DNA of 64,000 nucleotides from an uncultured Bacteroidota bacterium (GTDB lineage Bacteria > Bacteroidota > Bacteroidia > AKYH767-A > 2013-40CM-41-45). Each line of letters begins with the position of its first letter. The first letter of the stretch is position 1. Positions 1 to 8,875 of this stretch are shown here, in pieces. Where the stretch lies: the NCBI GenBank assembly GCA_937871435.1, contig CALMQM010000012.1:49136-113135 (forward strand). Reading direction: 5' to 3'. Under the pieces are notes generated by a model. That model did no database searches and had not been told where the DNA came from. It saw nothing but the letters and a program-made list of their open reading frames with translations. Made by a program: the position numbers and the translations under genes.

Positions 1-1744
1 AAGGTTTTTCTCCCCATCCTCTTTTTCCTTTATTTTCCATTTCAGCACGAGTTTCCTTCTTGTAATCCCTTTTTCCGTCTTTTTTAAAGTCCTTGTTGAA
101 ATCCTTTTTATGATCTTTCTTAAAATCCTTTTTTTCTTTCTCGCCGGACCTGTCTACACGCACTTTACGTCCGTTGTAAAATTCACCGTCGAATGCATTC
201 AATGTTTTTTCCAGCGATGCTTCATCTTCAAATTCAATGAATGAATACACCGGTTTTAAATCGATTTTTCCGATCGCGGATTTGTCAAGATTTGTTCCAT
301 CCAACAAATACCCAAGCATACTTCCTTTGTCAAACCCGTCTGCTGTCCCAAGATTGATAAACATACGCGGTCCTGCATTGCGGTATCTCTCTTGAGTGGA
401 TTTTCCGGGATGAGCCAGATCAACATTAATATCCGGTGCATTTCTGTAGTCTTCAAGGAATCGACTGAATTCAATGCTCACAATTCGTTTAATGATATCT
501 TCTTTGCTCAAGTCTTCAAGTTCAGCAAATGCGGGCCCGATAAATTTATCGATCACTTTTTCATTGACTTGTGCATCGTGAATTTTTTTCACAAAATGCA
601 TCAGTTTCTGTTCACCAATGTCTCCGGCGTCAGGCACTTTTGACAAATGAAATTTTCTGTTGATCTTTTTTTCTATTTGTCTGATTTTATCTTTTTCACG
701 GATATTCACCAGCGCGATGGATATGCCTGATTTTCCTGCACGCGCTGTACGTCCGCTTCGGTGAGTATAGTTTTCGACTTCATCCGGCAAATGGTAGTGT
801 ATCACATGTGTAATATCTTTCACATCAATACCTCTGGCGGCTACATCTGTTGCAACCAGAACCTGCAAACTGCGGTTCCGGTAACGCCCCATTACTTTGT
901 CGCGTTGTTGCTGGCTCAAATCACCATGCAATGAGTCCGCGTTGTATCCATCTTTGACAAGATTTTCTGCGATCCTCTGTGTATCCATTTTGGTACGACA
1001 GAACACAACTCCGAAAATATCAGGAGTAGAATCCAGAATTCGTTTTAAAGCTGAGTATCTGTCCCGTTCATGGACAACATAATAATGATGCTCAATATTT
1101 TCAGCACTTGAATTCTGTTTGCCGACAGTCATTTCTTTCGGATTCTTCATGTAATTGGAAGAAATCCTTTTTACTTCAGCAGGCATTGTCGCCGAGAAAA
1201 GCCAAACGTTTTTATCTCCGGGAGTATTCGATAGAATATCGTCAATGTCTTCCTGGAAACCCATATTTAACATCTCATCCGCTTCATCGAGGACGACAAA
1301 ACGAACGGTTTGTAACACGATTGCTTTACGAGTGATGAGATCAATCAAACGACCGGGTGTTGCCACAACAATTTGTGCACCGCGCTTGATTTGTCGCATT
1401 TGTGTTGAAATACTGGCACCGCCATATACTGCCACAACATTGGCACCTGAAGTGAACTTTGAAAAACGGATTAAATCATCCGTGATTTGCACACACAGTT
1501 CTCTTGTAGGAGCAAGAATGAGTGCCTGAGTTTCCTTTGAATTAAAATCGACTTTTTCTATCAATGGTAAACCAAAAGCTGCCGTTTTTCCGGTGCCGGT
1601 TTGTGCGAGTCCAATAAAGTCAGAATGATCAGCGAGAAGGAGGGGGATTGCTTGTTCTTGAATCGGAGTTGGTTGCTGAAATCCGAGAGCTTCAATTGCT
1701 TTGATTACTCTTTCGCCCAACCCCAATTCGGGGAATGATAACAT
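1..1744 (-). CDS. DEAD-box ATP-dependent RNA helicase (3' end cut by window)
   Basis: Unwinds or remodels RNA using ATP, probably in ribosome assembly or mRNA decay. The reading frame starts at an ATG at 1744 and stays open to the left edge, so the C-terminus is missing; 581 residues are visible. Motifs in order: Q motif GFQQPTPIQ (21-29), AQTGTGKT (47-54), PTREL (about 79-83), DEAD (153-156), SAT (184-186), and HRSGRTARAG (328-337). Residues about 460-533 resemble the DbpA-type RNA-binding fold of the DeaD/CsdA group. After it the tail becomes a run of Lys-Asp-Phe/Lys repeats, a disordered basic extension common in these helicases. The family assignment is firm; the choice between deaD, csdA and rhlE names is not. 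Confidence 0.93.
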   Translation of the reverse strand, partial: MLSFPELGLGERVIKAIEALGFQQPTPIQEQAIPLLLADHSDFIGLAQTGTGKTAAFGLPLIEKVDFNSKETQALILAPTRELCVQITDDLIRFSKFTSGANVVAVYGGASISTQMRQIKRGAQIVVATPGRLIDLITRKAIVLQTVRFVVLDEADEMLNMGFQEDIDDILSNTPGDKNVWLFSATMPAEVKRISSNYMKNPKEMTVGKQNSSAENIEHHYYVVHERDRYSALKRILDSTPDIFGVVFCRTKMDTQRIAENLVKDGYNADSLHGDLSQQQRDKVMGRYRNRSLQVLVATDVAARGIDVKDITHVIHYHLPDEVENYTHRSGRTARAGKSGISIALVNIREKDKIRQIEKKINRKFHLSKVPDAGDIGEQKLMHFVKKIHDAQVNEKVIDKFIGPAFAELEDLSKEDIIKRIVSIEFSRFLEDYRNAPDINVDLAHPGKSTQERYRNAGPRMFINLGTADGFDKGSMLGYLLDGTNLDKSAIGKIDLKPVYSFIEFEDEASLEKTLNAFDGEFYNGRKVRVDRSGEKEKKDFKKDHKKDFNKDFKKDGKRDYKKETRAEMENKGKRGWGEKP

Positions 1745-1768
1745 GATAAGTATTTAAAAATTAGGGGG

Positions 1769-1776
1769 CAAAGGTA
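1769..1776 (-). promoter_or_regulatory. -7 element upstream of the DEAD-box helicase
   Basis: On the minus strand this reads TACCTTTG, a perfect match to the Bacteroidota -7 consensus TAnnTTTG, 25 bases before the helicase start. No clear TTG is seen at the -33 position. Confidence 0.5.
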
Positions 1777-1888
1777 CACCAAATCCGCCGGCTATCCTTG
1801 TGAATTGGTGAATTTAAAAGAAAAGCCTTTAAAACGTTGAAAATCGAATCTTTCAGACATTTGAAAGCAATATCTGATACTTCTTGTA

Positions 1889-2869
1889 CTAAACCAGGTA
1901 CATCACTTCCTTAACGGCTTTAATAACTCTTTCAGGATTCGGGAGATAAGCTTCAATCAGGGTTGGGGCATAAGGCAATGGAACATCTCCGCCCATAATC
2001 CGAACCACCGGAGCATCCAGATAATCAAAAGCTTTTTTCTGCACCATGAACGCGATTTCGCTTGCAATAGATGCCAATGGCCAGGACTCTTCAACGATAA
2101 CCAGACGATTTGTCTTCTTTACTGATTCTATCACGGTTTTGTAATCAATCGGTCTCACACTTCTAAGATCTATCACTTCAGCATTAATGCTGTCCTTCGC
2201 AAGTTCTTCAGCAGCTTTCAATGCTATCTTCATCATTTTTCCAAATGATACAATGGTTACATCTGTTCCTGCACGTTTCACATCAGCAACACCAATTGGT
2301 ATCAAATATTCTCCATCAGGAATCATTCCTTTGTCACCATACATCTGTTCGCTTTCCATGAAAATGCAAGGATCGTTATCGCGAATGGCTGATTTAAGCA
2401 AACCTTTAGCATCAGCCGGATTGCTTGGGACAAGTACTTTTAATCCGGGACAGTTTGCATACCAGTTTTCAAAAGCCTGAGAATGCTGAGAACTCAACAT
2501 TCCGGCAGAGGCAGTTGGTCCGCGGAATACAATTGGAACAGTGTACTGACCGCCACTCATACTCATCATTTTCGCGGCGGAATTAATGACCTGATCGATC
2601 GCAACCAGAGAAAAATTGAAAGTCATAAATTCAATGATTGGCCGTAGTCCATTCATCGCAGCGCCAACCCCTATACCTGCAAAACCAAGTTCAGCGATGG
2701 GCGTGTCAATGATTCGTTTAGGACCAAATTCGTCCAGCATTCCCTGGCTTACCTTATAGGCGCCATTGTATTGTGCAACTTCTTCTCCCATCAGAAACAC
2801 CCGTTCATCACGGCGCATTTCTTCTGTCATCGCTTCTCTAAGTGCTTCTCGAAATTGTACTTCTCTCAT
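1889..2869 (-). CDS. pdhB: Pyruvate dehydrogenase E1 component, beta subunit
   Basis: Beta half of the heterodimeric E1 enzyme, which decarboxylates pyruvate with thiamine diphosphate and passes the acetyl group to E2 lipoamide. It acts in the cytoplasm and feeds acetyl-CoA to the TCA cycle. The 326-residue length is normal. The N-terminal part has the conserved GEEVAQYNGAYK segment (from residue 28), whose glutamates contact the thiamine cofactor. The C-terminal transketolase domain contains VIDLRSVRPID. A branched-chain or acetoin dehydrogenase beta subunit is the main alternative, but the sequence reads as the pyruvate form. No E1 alpha or E2 gene is nearby, so the complex is encoded at more than one locus. 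It probably has its own promoter (-7 at 2953-2960). Confidence 0.92.
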   Translation of the reverse strand: MREVQFREALREAMTEEMRRDERVFLMGEEVAQYNGAYKVSQGMLDEFGPKRIIDTPIAELGFAGIGVGAAMNGLRPIIEFMTFNFSLVAIDQVINSAAKMMSMSGGQYTVPIVFRGPTASAGMLSSQHSQAFENWYANCPGLKVLVPSNPADAKGLLKSAIRDNDPCIFMESEQMYGDKGMIPDGEYLIPIGVADVKRAGTDVTIVSFGKMMKIALKAAEELAKDSINAEVIDLRSVRPIDYKTVIESVKKTNRLVIVEESWPLASIASEIAFMVQKKAFDYLDAPVVRIMGGDVPLPYAPTLIEAYLPNPERVIKAVKEVMYLV

Positions 2870-2952
2870 ATGGAATCAAATATCTTCTGGGGATAATAAT
2901 CTGAGCAAAATTGTTTTTAATGTATTCCTTTCAAGCAGGTTAAAAGGATTGC

Positions 2953-2960
2953 AAAGGTAG
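2953..2960 (-). promoter_or_regulatory. -7 element upstream of pdhB
   Basis: Minus-strand TACCTTTG, a perfect TAnnTTTG match in the gap between the TPR gene and pdhB. It would give a leader of roughly 75 bases. The -33 TTG is not evident. Confidence 0.5.
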
Positions 2961-2971
2961 AAAAATCCCGA

Positions 2972-3304
2972 TCATTCTTCTTCTTCATCCTCCTCTTTCA
3001 AGAGTCTTAATGCTGTTTCTAACTCATTGAAAGTGTGTTGGTTCTTCGCATTGCGAGCAACCTCTTTTCCCTTTTCATAAACTTTGATTGCAAGTTCAGT
3101 CTGTGAGCTTTGTTCACACACTCTAGCCAATTGATAATAGGTCGGAAGATAATCCGGGTCTCTTTTAGTAAGGTCAGAAAGAATTTTTTGAGCTGTAGGC
3201 AAATCATTTAAACGGATGTATTCCAGTGCTAAAGCATACCAACTGAATGAATCATCGGGATCTTCCTGCAAGTATCTCTTTAGCAATTCAATTCTGTCCA
3301 TCAC
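2972..3304 (-). CDS. Small tetratricopeptide-repeat protein
   Basis: A 110-residue cytoplasmic protein with no signal peptide, made of about two and a half helical TPR-like repeats (for example DDSFSWYALALEYIRLND and PDYLPTYYQLARVCEQ). It ends in an acidic KEEDEEEE tail. TPRs mediate protein-protein contact; no partner can be named from sequence. It lies just upstream of pdhB on the same strand, but a separate -7 element precedes pdhB, so co-transcription is uncertain. Clean start and stop and a typical TPR residue pattern make the gene credible; its function is unknown. Confidence 0.82.
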   Translation of the reverse strand: MMDRIELLKRYLQEDPDDSFSWYALALEYIRLNDLPTAQKILSDLTKRDPDYLPTYYQLARVCEQSSQTELAIKVYEKGKEVARNAKNQHTFNELETALRLLKEEDEEEE

Positions 3305-3526
3305 AGGTTATAAACAAGGTAAATTAGGGTTGATTATTTCTTTATCTTCGCGCCAAAATCAACAAAATTGGTTCCTGCGAAGATACAAAGACTGAGAATC
3401 CTGAAAGCAACCTTCCTGGCAATGTCATTCAGATACATCCGTAACTGCTTCCTTCTTTCTTTTGCAATTTGTGAATTTGAAATCAGTTTTTTTTCGCTTC
3501 GTTCAACACTATAATTCAGTACTCTT

Positions 3527-4261
3527 ATGAAAATCTTAGTTTGTATCGCCAATGTCCCTGACACCACAGCGAAAATCAATTTCACTCCGGATAATAAAGA
3601 ATTTGTTTCTACGGGTGTGACTTTCATTTTGAATCCATACGATGAAATTGCTCTTTCCAAAGCAGTTGATCTCACTGCAGGTGGTGGTTCGGTAACGGTA
3701 ATTAACATCGGTGATGCTTCTACTGAACCAACAATTCGTAAAGCTCTCGCCATTGGAGCCAGCGATGCTGTTCGTGTGAATGCCAAACCAAGAGACGGAT
3801 ATTTTGTGGCAAAACAAATTGCCGAATACGTGAAGAAAAATTCTTTCGATTTAATTTTATGTGGTCGCGAATCCAGCGATTCCAATGGTTCTTCAGTACC
3901 CGCAATGGTTGCAGAACTTCTTGATATACCTTGTATCTTGTTTGCAAAAAGCCTCAGTATTGAAGGAACTACTGCCACATTGGAGCAGGAAATTGAAGGC
4001 GGTAAAGAAATTTTATCGGCACCACTTCCATTGGTAGCAGGTGCTTCAGAAGGTATGGCGGAATGGAAAATTCCAAACATGCGCGGAATCATGTCTGCAA
4101 GAACTAAACCTTTGTCCGTTATTGAACCTGTTGATGTGCCTCAATATACTCAGGTGCAAAGTTTCGACAAGCCGGTTCCAAGAAGTTCCGTGAAATTGAT
4201 TGCAGCAGAAGATGCAGGAAAATTATTCGATATCATACGAGAAGAAAAAAAAGTAATCTGA
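3527..4261 (+). CDS. etfB: Electron transfer flavoprotein, beta subunit
   Basis: Small subunit of the ETF heterodimer, which accepts electrons from acyl-CoA and related dehydrogenases and passes them to the quinone pool through ETF-quinone oxidoreductase. The 244 residues open with KILVCIANVPDTT and contain LNPYDEIALSKAV, both typical of EtfB, plus the LILCGRESSDSNGSSVP stretch that helps bind AMP. It starts at an ATG and is followed 39 bases later by etfA in the same direction, the usual bacterial pairing. A 252-codon open frame on the opposite strand is only its shadow. Fatty-acid beta-oxidation is the likely electron source, although no acyl-CoA dehydrogenase lies nearby. Confidence 0.96.
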   Translation: MKILVCIANVPDTTAKINFTPDNKEFVSTGVTFILNPYDEIALSKAVDLTAGGGSVTVINIGDASTEPTIRKALAIGASDAVRVNAKPRDGYFVAKQIAEYVKKNSFDLILCGRESSDSNGSSVPAMVAELLDIPCILFAKSLSIEGTTATLEQEIEGGKEILSAPLPLVAGASEGMAEWKIPNMRGIMSARTKPLSVIEPVDVPQYTQVQSFDKPVPRSSVKLIAAEDAGKLFDIIREEKKVI

Positions 4262-4300
4262 ATTAATCGTTGAATTGATCAACCGGTAAATAAAAAAGAA

Positions 4301-5278
4301 ATGTCAGTTTTAGTATTCATAGAAAACGTTCAGGGCAAATTCAAGAAATCCACCTTCGAAGTGATTTCATTTGCAGCCGCGATTGCGCAAAAGCAAAATT
4401 TACCATTAGTTGCTTTATCTATTGGTAATGTTTCGGATGACGAGCTCGCAAAAGCCGGAAAATACGGAGCAGGAAAAGTGTTGAAAGCAAGCGGTGCGCA
4501 ACTCGACAGCATGAATGTTCAACCGTATGCAACAGTAATCGCTCAGGCAGCTAAAGCCGAGAATGCGAAAATTGTTGTTATGTCTGCGAGTTTCTCCGGT
4601 AAGGGAATAGCCCCCCGTGTGGCAATTAAGCTGGATGCAGGATTAGCAGACAATGTAATCGACCTGCCAAAAATGGACGGAGGATTCATAGTAAAGAAAG
4701 GAGCATTTTCAGGAAAAGCATTTGCTTTTGTTGATATCACATCAGATGTAAAAGTGATCAGCATGATTCCAAACAGCTATAAAGTTGTAGAGTCTGCTGC
4801 ATCTCCTGCAATTTCAACTTTCGATGCTCAGCTAAGTCCCCGTGATTTAGTTGTGACAATTAAGGATGTAAAAAGATCAACAGATAAAGTTTCACTCCCG
4901 GATGCAGAGTTGGTAGTATCAGCTGGTCGTGGAATGAAAGGCCCTGAAAATTGGGGCATGATTGAAGAACTTGCAAATGTGCTCGGAGCTGCTACTGCCT
5001 GCAGTAAACCTGTTTCTGATGCTGGATGGAGACCACACTCTGAACACGTGGGTCAGACTGGGATTGCTATCAGTCCGAATCTATACATCGCCATCGGTAT
5101 TTCAGGAGCTATCCAGCATCTGGCCGGTGTAAGCAGTTCCAAAGTAATTGTGGTGGTCAATAAAGACCCTGAAGCTCCGTTCTTCAAAGCTGCGGATTAT
5201 GGAATTGTCGGAGACGCATTTGAAGTAGTTCCTAAATTGATCGAAGCTGCGAAAGCATTTAAAGCTGGTCAAAACTGA
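4301..5278 (+). CDS. etfA: Electron transfer flavoprotein, alpha subunit
   Basis: Large subunit of ETF, carrying the redox-active FAD. It has 325 residues, standard for the family. The N-terminal ETF domain covers about 1-170. The C-terminal FAD domain (about 203-325) shows the diagnostic GRGMKGPENWG, SKPVSDAGWRPHSEHVGQTG and GISGAIQHLAG segments, which wrap around FAD. Together with etfB it forms a two-gene unit, probably extended by the downstream bifunctional nuclease gene 85 bases later. No C-terminal ferredoxin or bifurcation-type insert is visible, so this looks like a conventional, non-bifurcating ETF. Confidence 0.96.
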   Translation: MSVLVFIENVQGKFKKSTFEVISFAAAIAQKQNLPLVALSIGNVSDDELAKAGKYGAGKVLKASGAQLDSMNVQPYATVIAQAAKAENAKIVVMSASFSGKGIAPRVAIKLDAGLADNVIDLPKMDGGFIVKKGAFSGKAFAFVDITSDVKVISMIPNSYKVVESAASPAISTFDAQLSPRDLVVTIKDVKRSTDKVSLPDAELVVSAGRGMKGPENWGMIEELANVLGAATACSKPVSDAGWRPHSEHVGQTGIAISPNLYIAIGISGAIQHLAGVSSSKVIVVVNKDPEAPFFKAADYGIVGDAFEVVPKLIEAAKAFKAGQN

Positions 5279-5363
5279 TAAATAAATAGTAAGCGAAACA
5301 ATATTTTTTTATTTTCGATAAAGAAAAGGAAGAAGGACGAAAGCCAGGTTCCCGGAATTGAAT

Positions 5364-5969
5364 ATGAAAAAGATTAAACTTGAAATTATCGGCCTTTCCT
5401 ACAGCCAGACTCAATCCGGTGCTTATGCACTCGTACTTGGAGAAGAAAAAGGGAAACGCAGACTCCCCATTATCATTGGCGCTTTTGAAGCTCAGGCAAT
5501 CGCAATAGAGCTTGAAAACATGACTCCCACCAGACCTCTCACTCATGATCTGTTCAAAAGCCTTGCTCAGTCGTTTGAAATAGAAGTGGAGGAAGTGATT
5601 ATTTTCAATCTTCTTGAAGGAGTTTTTTATGCCAAGCTGGTTTGCAACAATGGCGACAAAAAAATGGAAATAGATGCGCGAACCAGTGATGCCATAGCGA
5701 TCGCCGTACGATTTGGTTGTCCGATTTATACTTACGAATTCATACTTTCAACAGCAGGAATTGTTCTGGAAGAAAATGCACCTATAGAAGGCATTGAAGA
5801 ACAAGTGGAAAAACAAATTCCTACATCTGCTACCAAGCTTTCTGAAAACGAACTTTCGACAGCAAGTACAGACGAATTAAAAGAAATGTTGAAGAAAGCT
5901 CTCGATGAAGAAGCGTATGAGCGTGCTTCCAGAATCAGGGATGAGCTGAATAAGCGAAAAAGTAATTAA
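5364..5969 (+). CDS. Bifunctional nuclease family protein (DUF151) with C-terminal UVR motif
   Basis: The first about 140 residues are a BFN/DUF151 domain (KIKLEIIGLSYSQTQSGAYA; LPIIIGAFEAQAIAIELE), a family with reported DNase/RNase activity in plants. The last about 35 residues form a UvrB/UvrC-type helical hairpin (LKEMLKKALDEEAYERASRI), a protein-protein interaction motif. I prefer the ATG at 5364 over an in-frame TTG at 5358; the protein is then 201 residues. It follows etfBA in the same direction with an 85-base gap. BFN-UVR fusions are known in Bacteroidota. The actual substrate is unknown. Confidence 0.85.
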   Translation: MKKIKLEIIGLSYSQTQSGAYALVLGEEKGKRRLPIIIGAFEAQAIAIELENMTPTRPLTHDLFKSLAQSFEIEVEEVIIFNLLEGVFYAKLVCNNGDKKMEIDARTSDAIAIAVRFGCPIYTYEFILSTAGIVLEENAPIEGIEEQVEKQIPTSATKLSENELSTASTDELKEMLKKALDEEAYERASRIRDELNKRKSN

Positions 5970-6023
5970 TTTTTTTTCGAATTATTTCAGCCGCTCAGCT
6001 TATAAAAATCCAATTTCTATTTA

Positions 6024-7265
6024 TTAGTGTTTCACTGCGCCGACAGGTATCGGCTTGTGTTCGTATTTGAAAACGAACGGAAACAGGATGCCCAGAACCA
6101 ACGCGTAACCGGCAAAAGCGAACCAGATATTTGGCCAATTGCTAATGCCGTTGACCGTAAAATGATCCACCACCAAACCACTGCAATATCCTCCTATCAT
6201 CGCTCCCAGACCATTGGTCATGAACATGAATAATCCCTGAGCACTTGCACGAATGTTAGCCTGCACCTCCTGTTCCACGAACAAAGAACCGGAGATATTG
6301 AAAAAGTCAAATGCCATTCCGTAGATGATCATCGAGAGTACGAGCAATGGCAATCCGGTTCCCGGATCACCGATTGCAAATAAACCAAATCGGAAAACCC
6401 ACGCGAATATACTGATCAGCATAACTTTCTTAATTCCGAATTTGTGCAGGAAGAATGGAATTGTAAGGATGAACAGTGTTTCAGATATCTGCGAAATTGA
6501 TAGGAGCAGAATCGGGTGTCTGACACCAAATGAATCCGGATGAGTTACCTGAAAGCTTTCCAGAAATGAACCTCCGAATGCATTCGTGATTTGCAATGCT
6601 GCGCCAAGAAACATGGCGAACAGAAAGAAGATAAACATCTTTTTCTGCTTAAGTAATACGAAAGCATCCAGGCCAAGAGAAGCAAACAGTGATTTTTCTT
6701 TTACTGATTTCACCGGTTTACATGCAGGAATAGTGAAGGCATATAATCCCAAAGCCAACGCAGAAACACTGCTAAATATCAATTGCATGTTATTAGACTT
6801 CCATCCAAACATATCTACAGTCCACATGGCAGCAATGAATCCGATTGTTCCCCAAACCCGGATCGGAGGGAAGTCCTTCACGATATTGTAATTCGATTCT
6901 TCGAGTACGATATAGGATACGGTGTTGTTCAAAGCAATGGTGGGCATGTAGAACATCGAGTTGAGTAACATGGCCCAGAAAAAAAGATTCGGATCTGTGA
7001 TCGTAGAAGCCCAAAACAAAAGACCGGCGCCGATTATGTGACAGAGTCCTAACACTCTTTCAGCATTCATCCATTTATCCGCGATGATTCCCATGATAGC
7101 CGGCATGAACAAAGAGGCAATACCAAGGGTTGAAAATACAGCGCCTATTTGAACCCCGCTGAAATGCAATGTCCCCCCCAGATAACCACCAATTGAAATC
7201 AGCCAGGAGCCCCAGACAAAAAATTGCATAAAATTCATAACGATCAACCGAAACCTGATGCTCAT
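6024..7265 (-). CDS. Nucleoside:H+ symporter family (NupG-like) MFS transporter
   Basis: A 413-residue inner-membrane protein with about 12 hydrophobic segments. The start, RFRLIVMNFMQFFVWGSWL, and the loop GIIADKWMNAERVL match the NupG/XapB nucleoside permease group of the major facilitator superfamily, which imports nucleosides with protons. The neighbouring thyA-folA pair also concerns nucleotides, but that gene pair is divergently transcribed. Its start is an ATG directly downstream of a probable promoter (7292-7323). The exact nucleoside specificity cannot be read from sequence, and sugar or peptidoglycan-fragment substrates are possible. Confidence 0.85.
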   Translation of the reverse strand: MSIRFRLIVMNFMQFFVWGSWLISIGGYLGGTLHFSGVQIGAVFSTLGIASLFMPAIMGIIADKWMNAERVLGLCHIIGAGLLFWASTITDPNLFFWAMLLNSMFYMPTIALNNTVSYIVLEESNYNIVKDFPPIRVWGTIGFIAAMWTVDMFGWKSNNMQLIFSSVSALALGLYAFTIPACKPVKSVKEKSLFASLGLDAFVLLKQKKMFIFFLFAMFLGAALQITNAFGGSFLESFQVTHPDSFGVRHPILLLSISQISETLFILTIPFFLHKFGIKKVMLISIFAWVFRFGLFAIGDPGTGLPLLVLSMIIYGMAFDFFNISGSLFVEQEVQANIRASAQGLFMFMTNGLGAMIGGYCSGLVVDHFTVNGISNWPNIWFAFAGYALVLGILFPFVFKYEHKPIPVGAVKH

Positions 7266-7291
7266 ATGGATTGTTTTGAAATATTTAAATC

Positions 7292-7323
7292 GAAAGATAA
7301 GTGAAAAGTCTTTGAATTAACAA
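7292..7323 (-). promoter_or_regulatory. Probable promoter of the nucleoside transporter gene
   Basis: On the minus strand: TTG (-33, 7321-7323), a 21-base spacer, then TATCTTTC, one mismatch from TAnnTTTG, 26 bases before the start codon. Confidence 0.5.
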
Positions 7324-7412
7324 AATTGTTTTTTCAACAGTTTTTCTGTTTGTCAACAGCGGGTTTTCGTCAGGAATTTTCCTCTAACTTTACAGCATAA
7401 AGATCATTCCGC

Positions 7413-8207
7413 ATGAAACAATTTCACGACCTTTTGCGCCATGTAATGGAGCACGGCACTGATAAAAGCGACCGTACAGGAACAGGCACGCGTAGTGTTT
7501 TCGGATACCAGATGCGTTTTGATTTGCAAAAGGGTTTTCCTCTGCTGACAACAAAGAAGCTACACACTAAATCTATCTTTCATGAACTGTTATGGTTTCT
7601 GAAGGGAGATACAAATATTCAATATCTGAAAGACAATGGTGTAAGTATCTGGGATGAATGGGCGGATGAAAAAGGAAATCTCGGTCCTGTTTACGGATCA
7701 CAGTGGAGGAGTTGGCCAACTCCGGGTGGAGGCCACATTGATCAGATAAGTAACGTTATTCAACAGATTAAAAAATCACCTGATTCAAGGAGACTGATAG
7801 TTAGTGCCTGGAATGTGGCGGAAATCAACAACATGAAGTTGCCTCCTTGTCATGCTTTTTTTCAGTTTTATGTAAGTGATCGTAAGTTATCGTGTCAGTT
7901 GTATCAACGAAGTGCTGACATCTTTCTCGGTGTTCCATTCAACATCGCTTCTTATGCGGCACTCACCATGATGGTTGCACAGGTTTGTGATTTGCAACCC
8001 GGCGAATTCATTCACACCTTTGGTGACGCTCATATTTACAGCAACCATTTTGATCAGGTGAATTTGCTTTTATCACGTGATTGCAGACCATTGCCTGGAT
8101 TGAAATTGAATCCTGCCGTGAAAAATATTTTCGATTTCAAATTTGAAGATTTGGAGGTGGTCAATTACAATCCGCATCCGCCCATCAAAGCAGCAGTAGC
8201 AGTCTGA
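7413..8207 (+). CDS. thyA: Thymidylate synthase
   Basis: Converts dUMP to dTMP using methylene-tetrahydrofolate and releases dihydrofolate. It has 264 residues, the same length as the E. coli enzyme, with the catalytic Cys at position 146 in [12 protein letters not shown]. The phosphate-binding segment is SDRTGTGT (19-26), and [18 protein letters not shown] is the folate/dUMP-binding region. The downstream gene, 37 bases on, is dihydrofolate reductase, which recycles the dihydrofolate made here; the two form a classic pair. The start codon is an ATG with no Shine-Dalgarno sequence. Confidence 0.98.
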   Translation: MKQFHDLLRHVMEHGTDKSDRTGTGTRSVFGYQMRFDLQKGFPLLTTKKLHTKSIFHELLWFLKGDTNIQYLKDNGVSIWDEWADEKGNLGPVYGSQWRSWPTPGGGHIDQISNVIQQIKKSPDSRRLIVSAWNVAEINNMKLPPCHAFFQFYVSDRKLSCQLYQRSADIFLGVPFNIASYAALTMMVAQVCDLQPGEFIHTFGDAHIYSNHFDQVNLLLSRDCRPLPGLKLNPAVKNIFDFKFEDLEVVNYNPHPPIKAAVAV

Positions 8208-8244
8208 CAGCTTATTTTTGATTTTGATTCATTCAACAAACAAT

Positions 8245-8730
8245 ATGTCACTTTCAATTATCGTCGCGCTCTCAGAAAACAATGTAGTAGGCGTGAACAA
8301 TCAATTGCCCTGGAAACTTTCGGCTGATTTAAAACGCGTGAAAGGACTTACGATGGGACATCATATAATCATGGGCAGAAAGACCTATGAAAGTATAGGA
8401 CGTCCCTTGCCCGGTCGAGTGAACGTAGTAATCAGTGGTAATCCGGAATATAAAGCTGAAGGTTGCAAAATAGTAGCATCACTCTCCGAAGCTTTGGATC
8501 TTGCCATGAATGATTCGGAAGTTTTTATTTTTGGTGGAGGAGTAGTGTTCCGTGAGGCGCTTTCGAAAGTGAACAAAATTTACATGACGAAAGTGCATCA
8601 TGTTCTTGATGGTGATACTCACTTCCCACTCCTGAATCCAAAGGAGTGGAAAGAAACGGAACGAATGGAATTTAAAGCAGATGAAAAAAACGAATACGAT
8701 TATTCTTTCATCACTCTTGAACGTGTATAA
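8245..8730 (+). CDS. folA: Dihydrofolate reductase
   Basis: Reduces dihydrofolate to tetrahydrofolate with NADPH, closing the thymidylate cycle with thyA. 161 residues. The N-terminus SLSIIVALSENNVVGVNNQ, the active-site LPWKLSADL with its conserved Asp, IMGRKTYESIGRPLPGR (NADPH contact) and the FGGG motif are all present. An in-frame TTG at 8218 would extend it by nine residues; the ATG at 8245 places the usual first strand at the terminus and is preferred. It is transcribed with thyA and ends at a bidirectional terminator. Confidence 0.97.
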   Translation: MSLSIIVALSENNVVGVNNQLPWKLSADLKRVKGLTMGHHIIMGRKTYESIGRPLPGRVNVVISGNPEYKAEGCKIVASLSEALDLAMNDSEVFIFGGGVVFREALSKVNKIYMTKVHHVLDGDTHFPLLNPKEWKETERMEFKADEKNEYDYSFITLERV

Positions 8731-8825
8731 TTTCCCTTTAGTATTTGGTCCGATCCTTATTCAATGCAGATTGATCCATTCATCTTAAAATTTCAGGTCT
8801 TCCGGATTTAGAGAATATTTCAAAA

Positions 8826-8861
8826 AAAAATCCCGCTCTTGTTGAAGACGCGGGATTTTTT
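8826..8861. terminator. Bidirectional terminator between folA and hppA
   Basis: The arms AAATCCCGC and GCGGGATTT are flanked by A-runs and T-runs, with an inner TCTT/AAGA pairing. The position between convergent folA and hppA suits termination of both. Confidence 0.85.
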
Positions 8862-8875
8862 TTGTTTGAAGAGAT

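Noticed and set aside
1155..1529. Plus-strand frames of 75-124 codons inside the DEAD-box helicase gene
   Set aside because: The helicase motifs on the minus strand run straight through this interval.
3343..3350. TATCTTCG upstream of etfB as a promoter
   Set aside because: No TTG at the right distance (nearest is 10 bases away) and the leader would be about 170 bases; left unassigned.
3334..4092. 252-codon open frame on the minus strand across the start of etfB
   Set aside because: It is antisense to a clear EtfB protein and has no recognisable domain.
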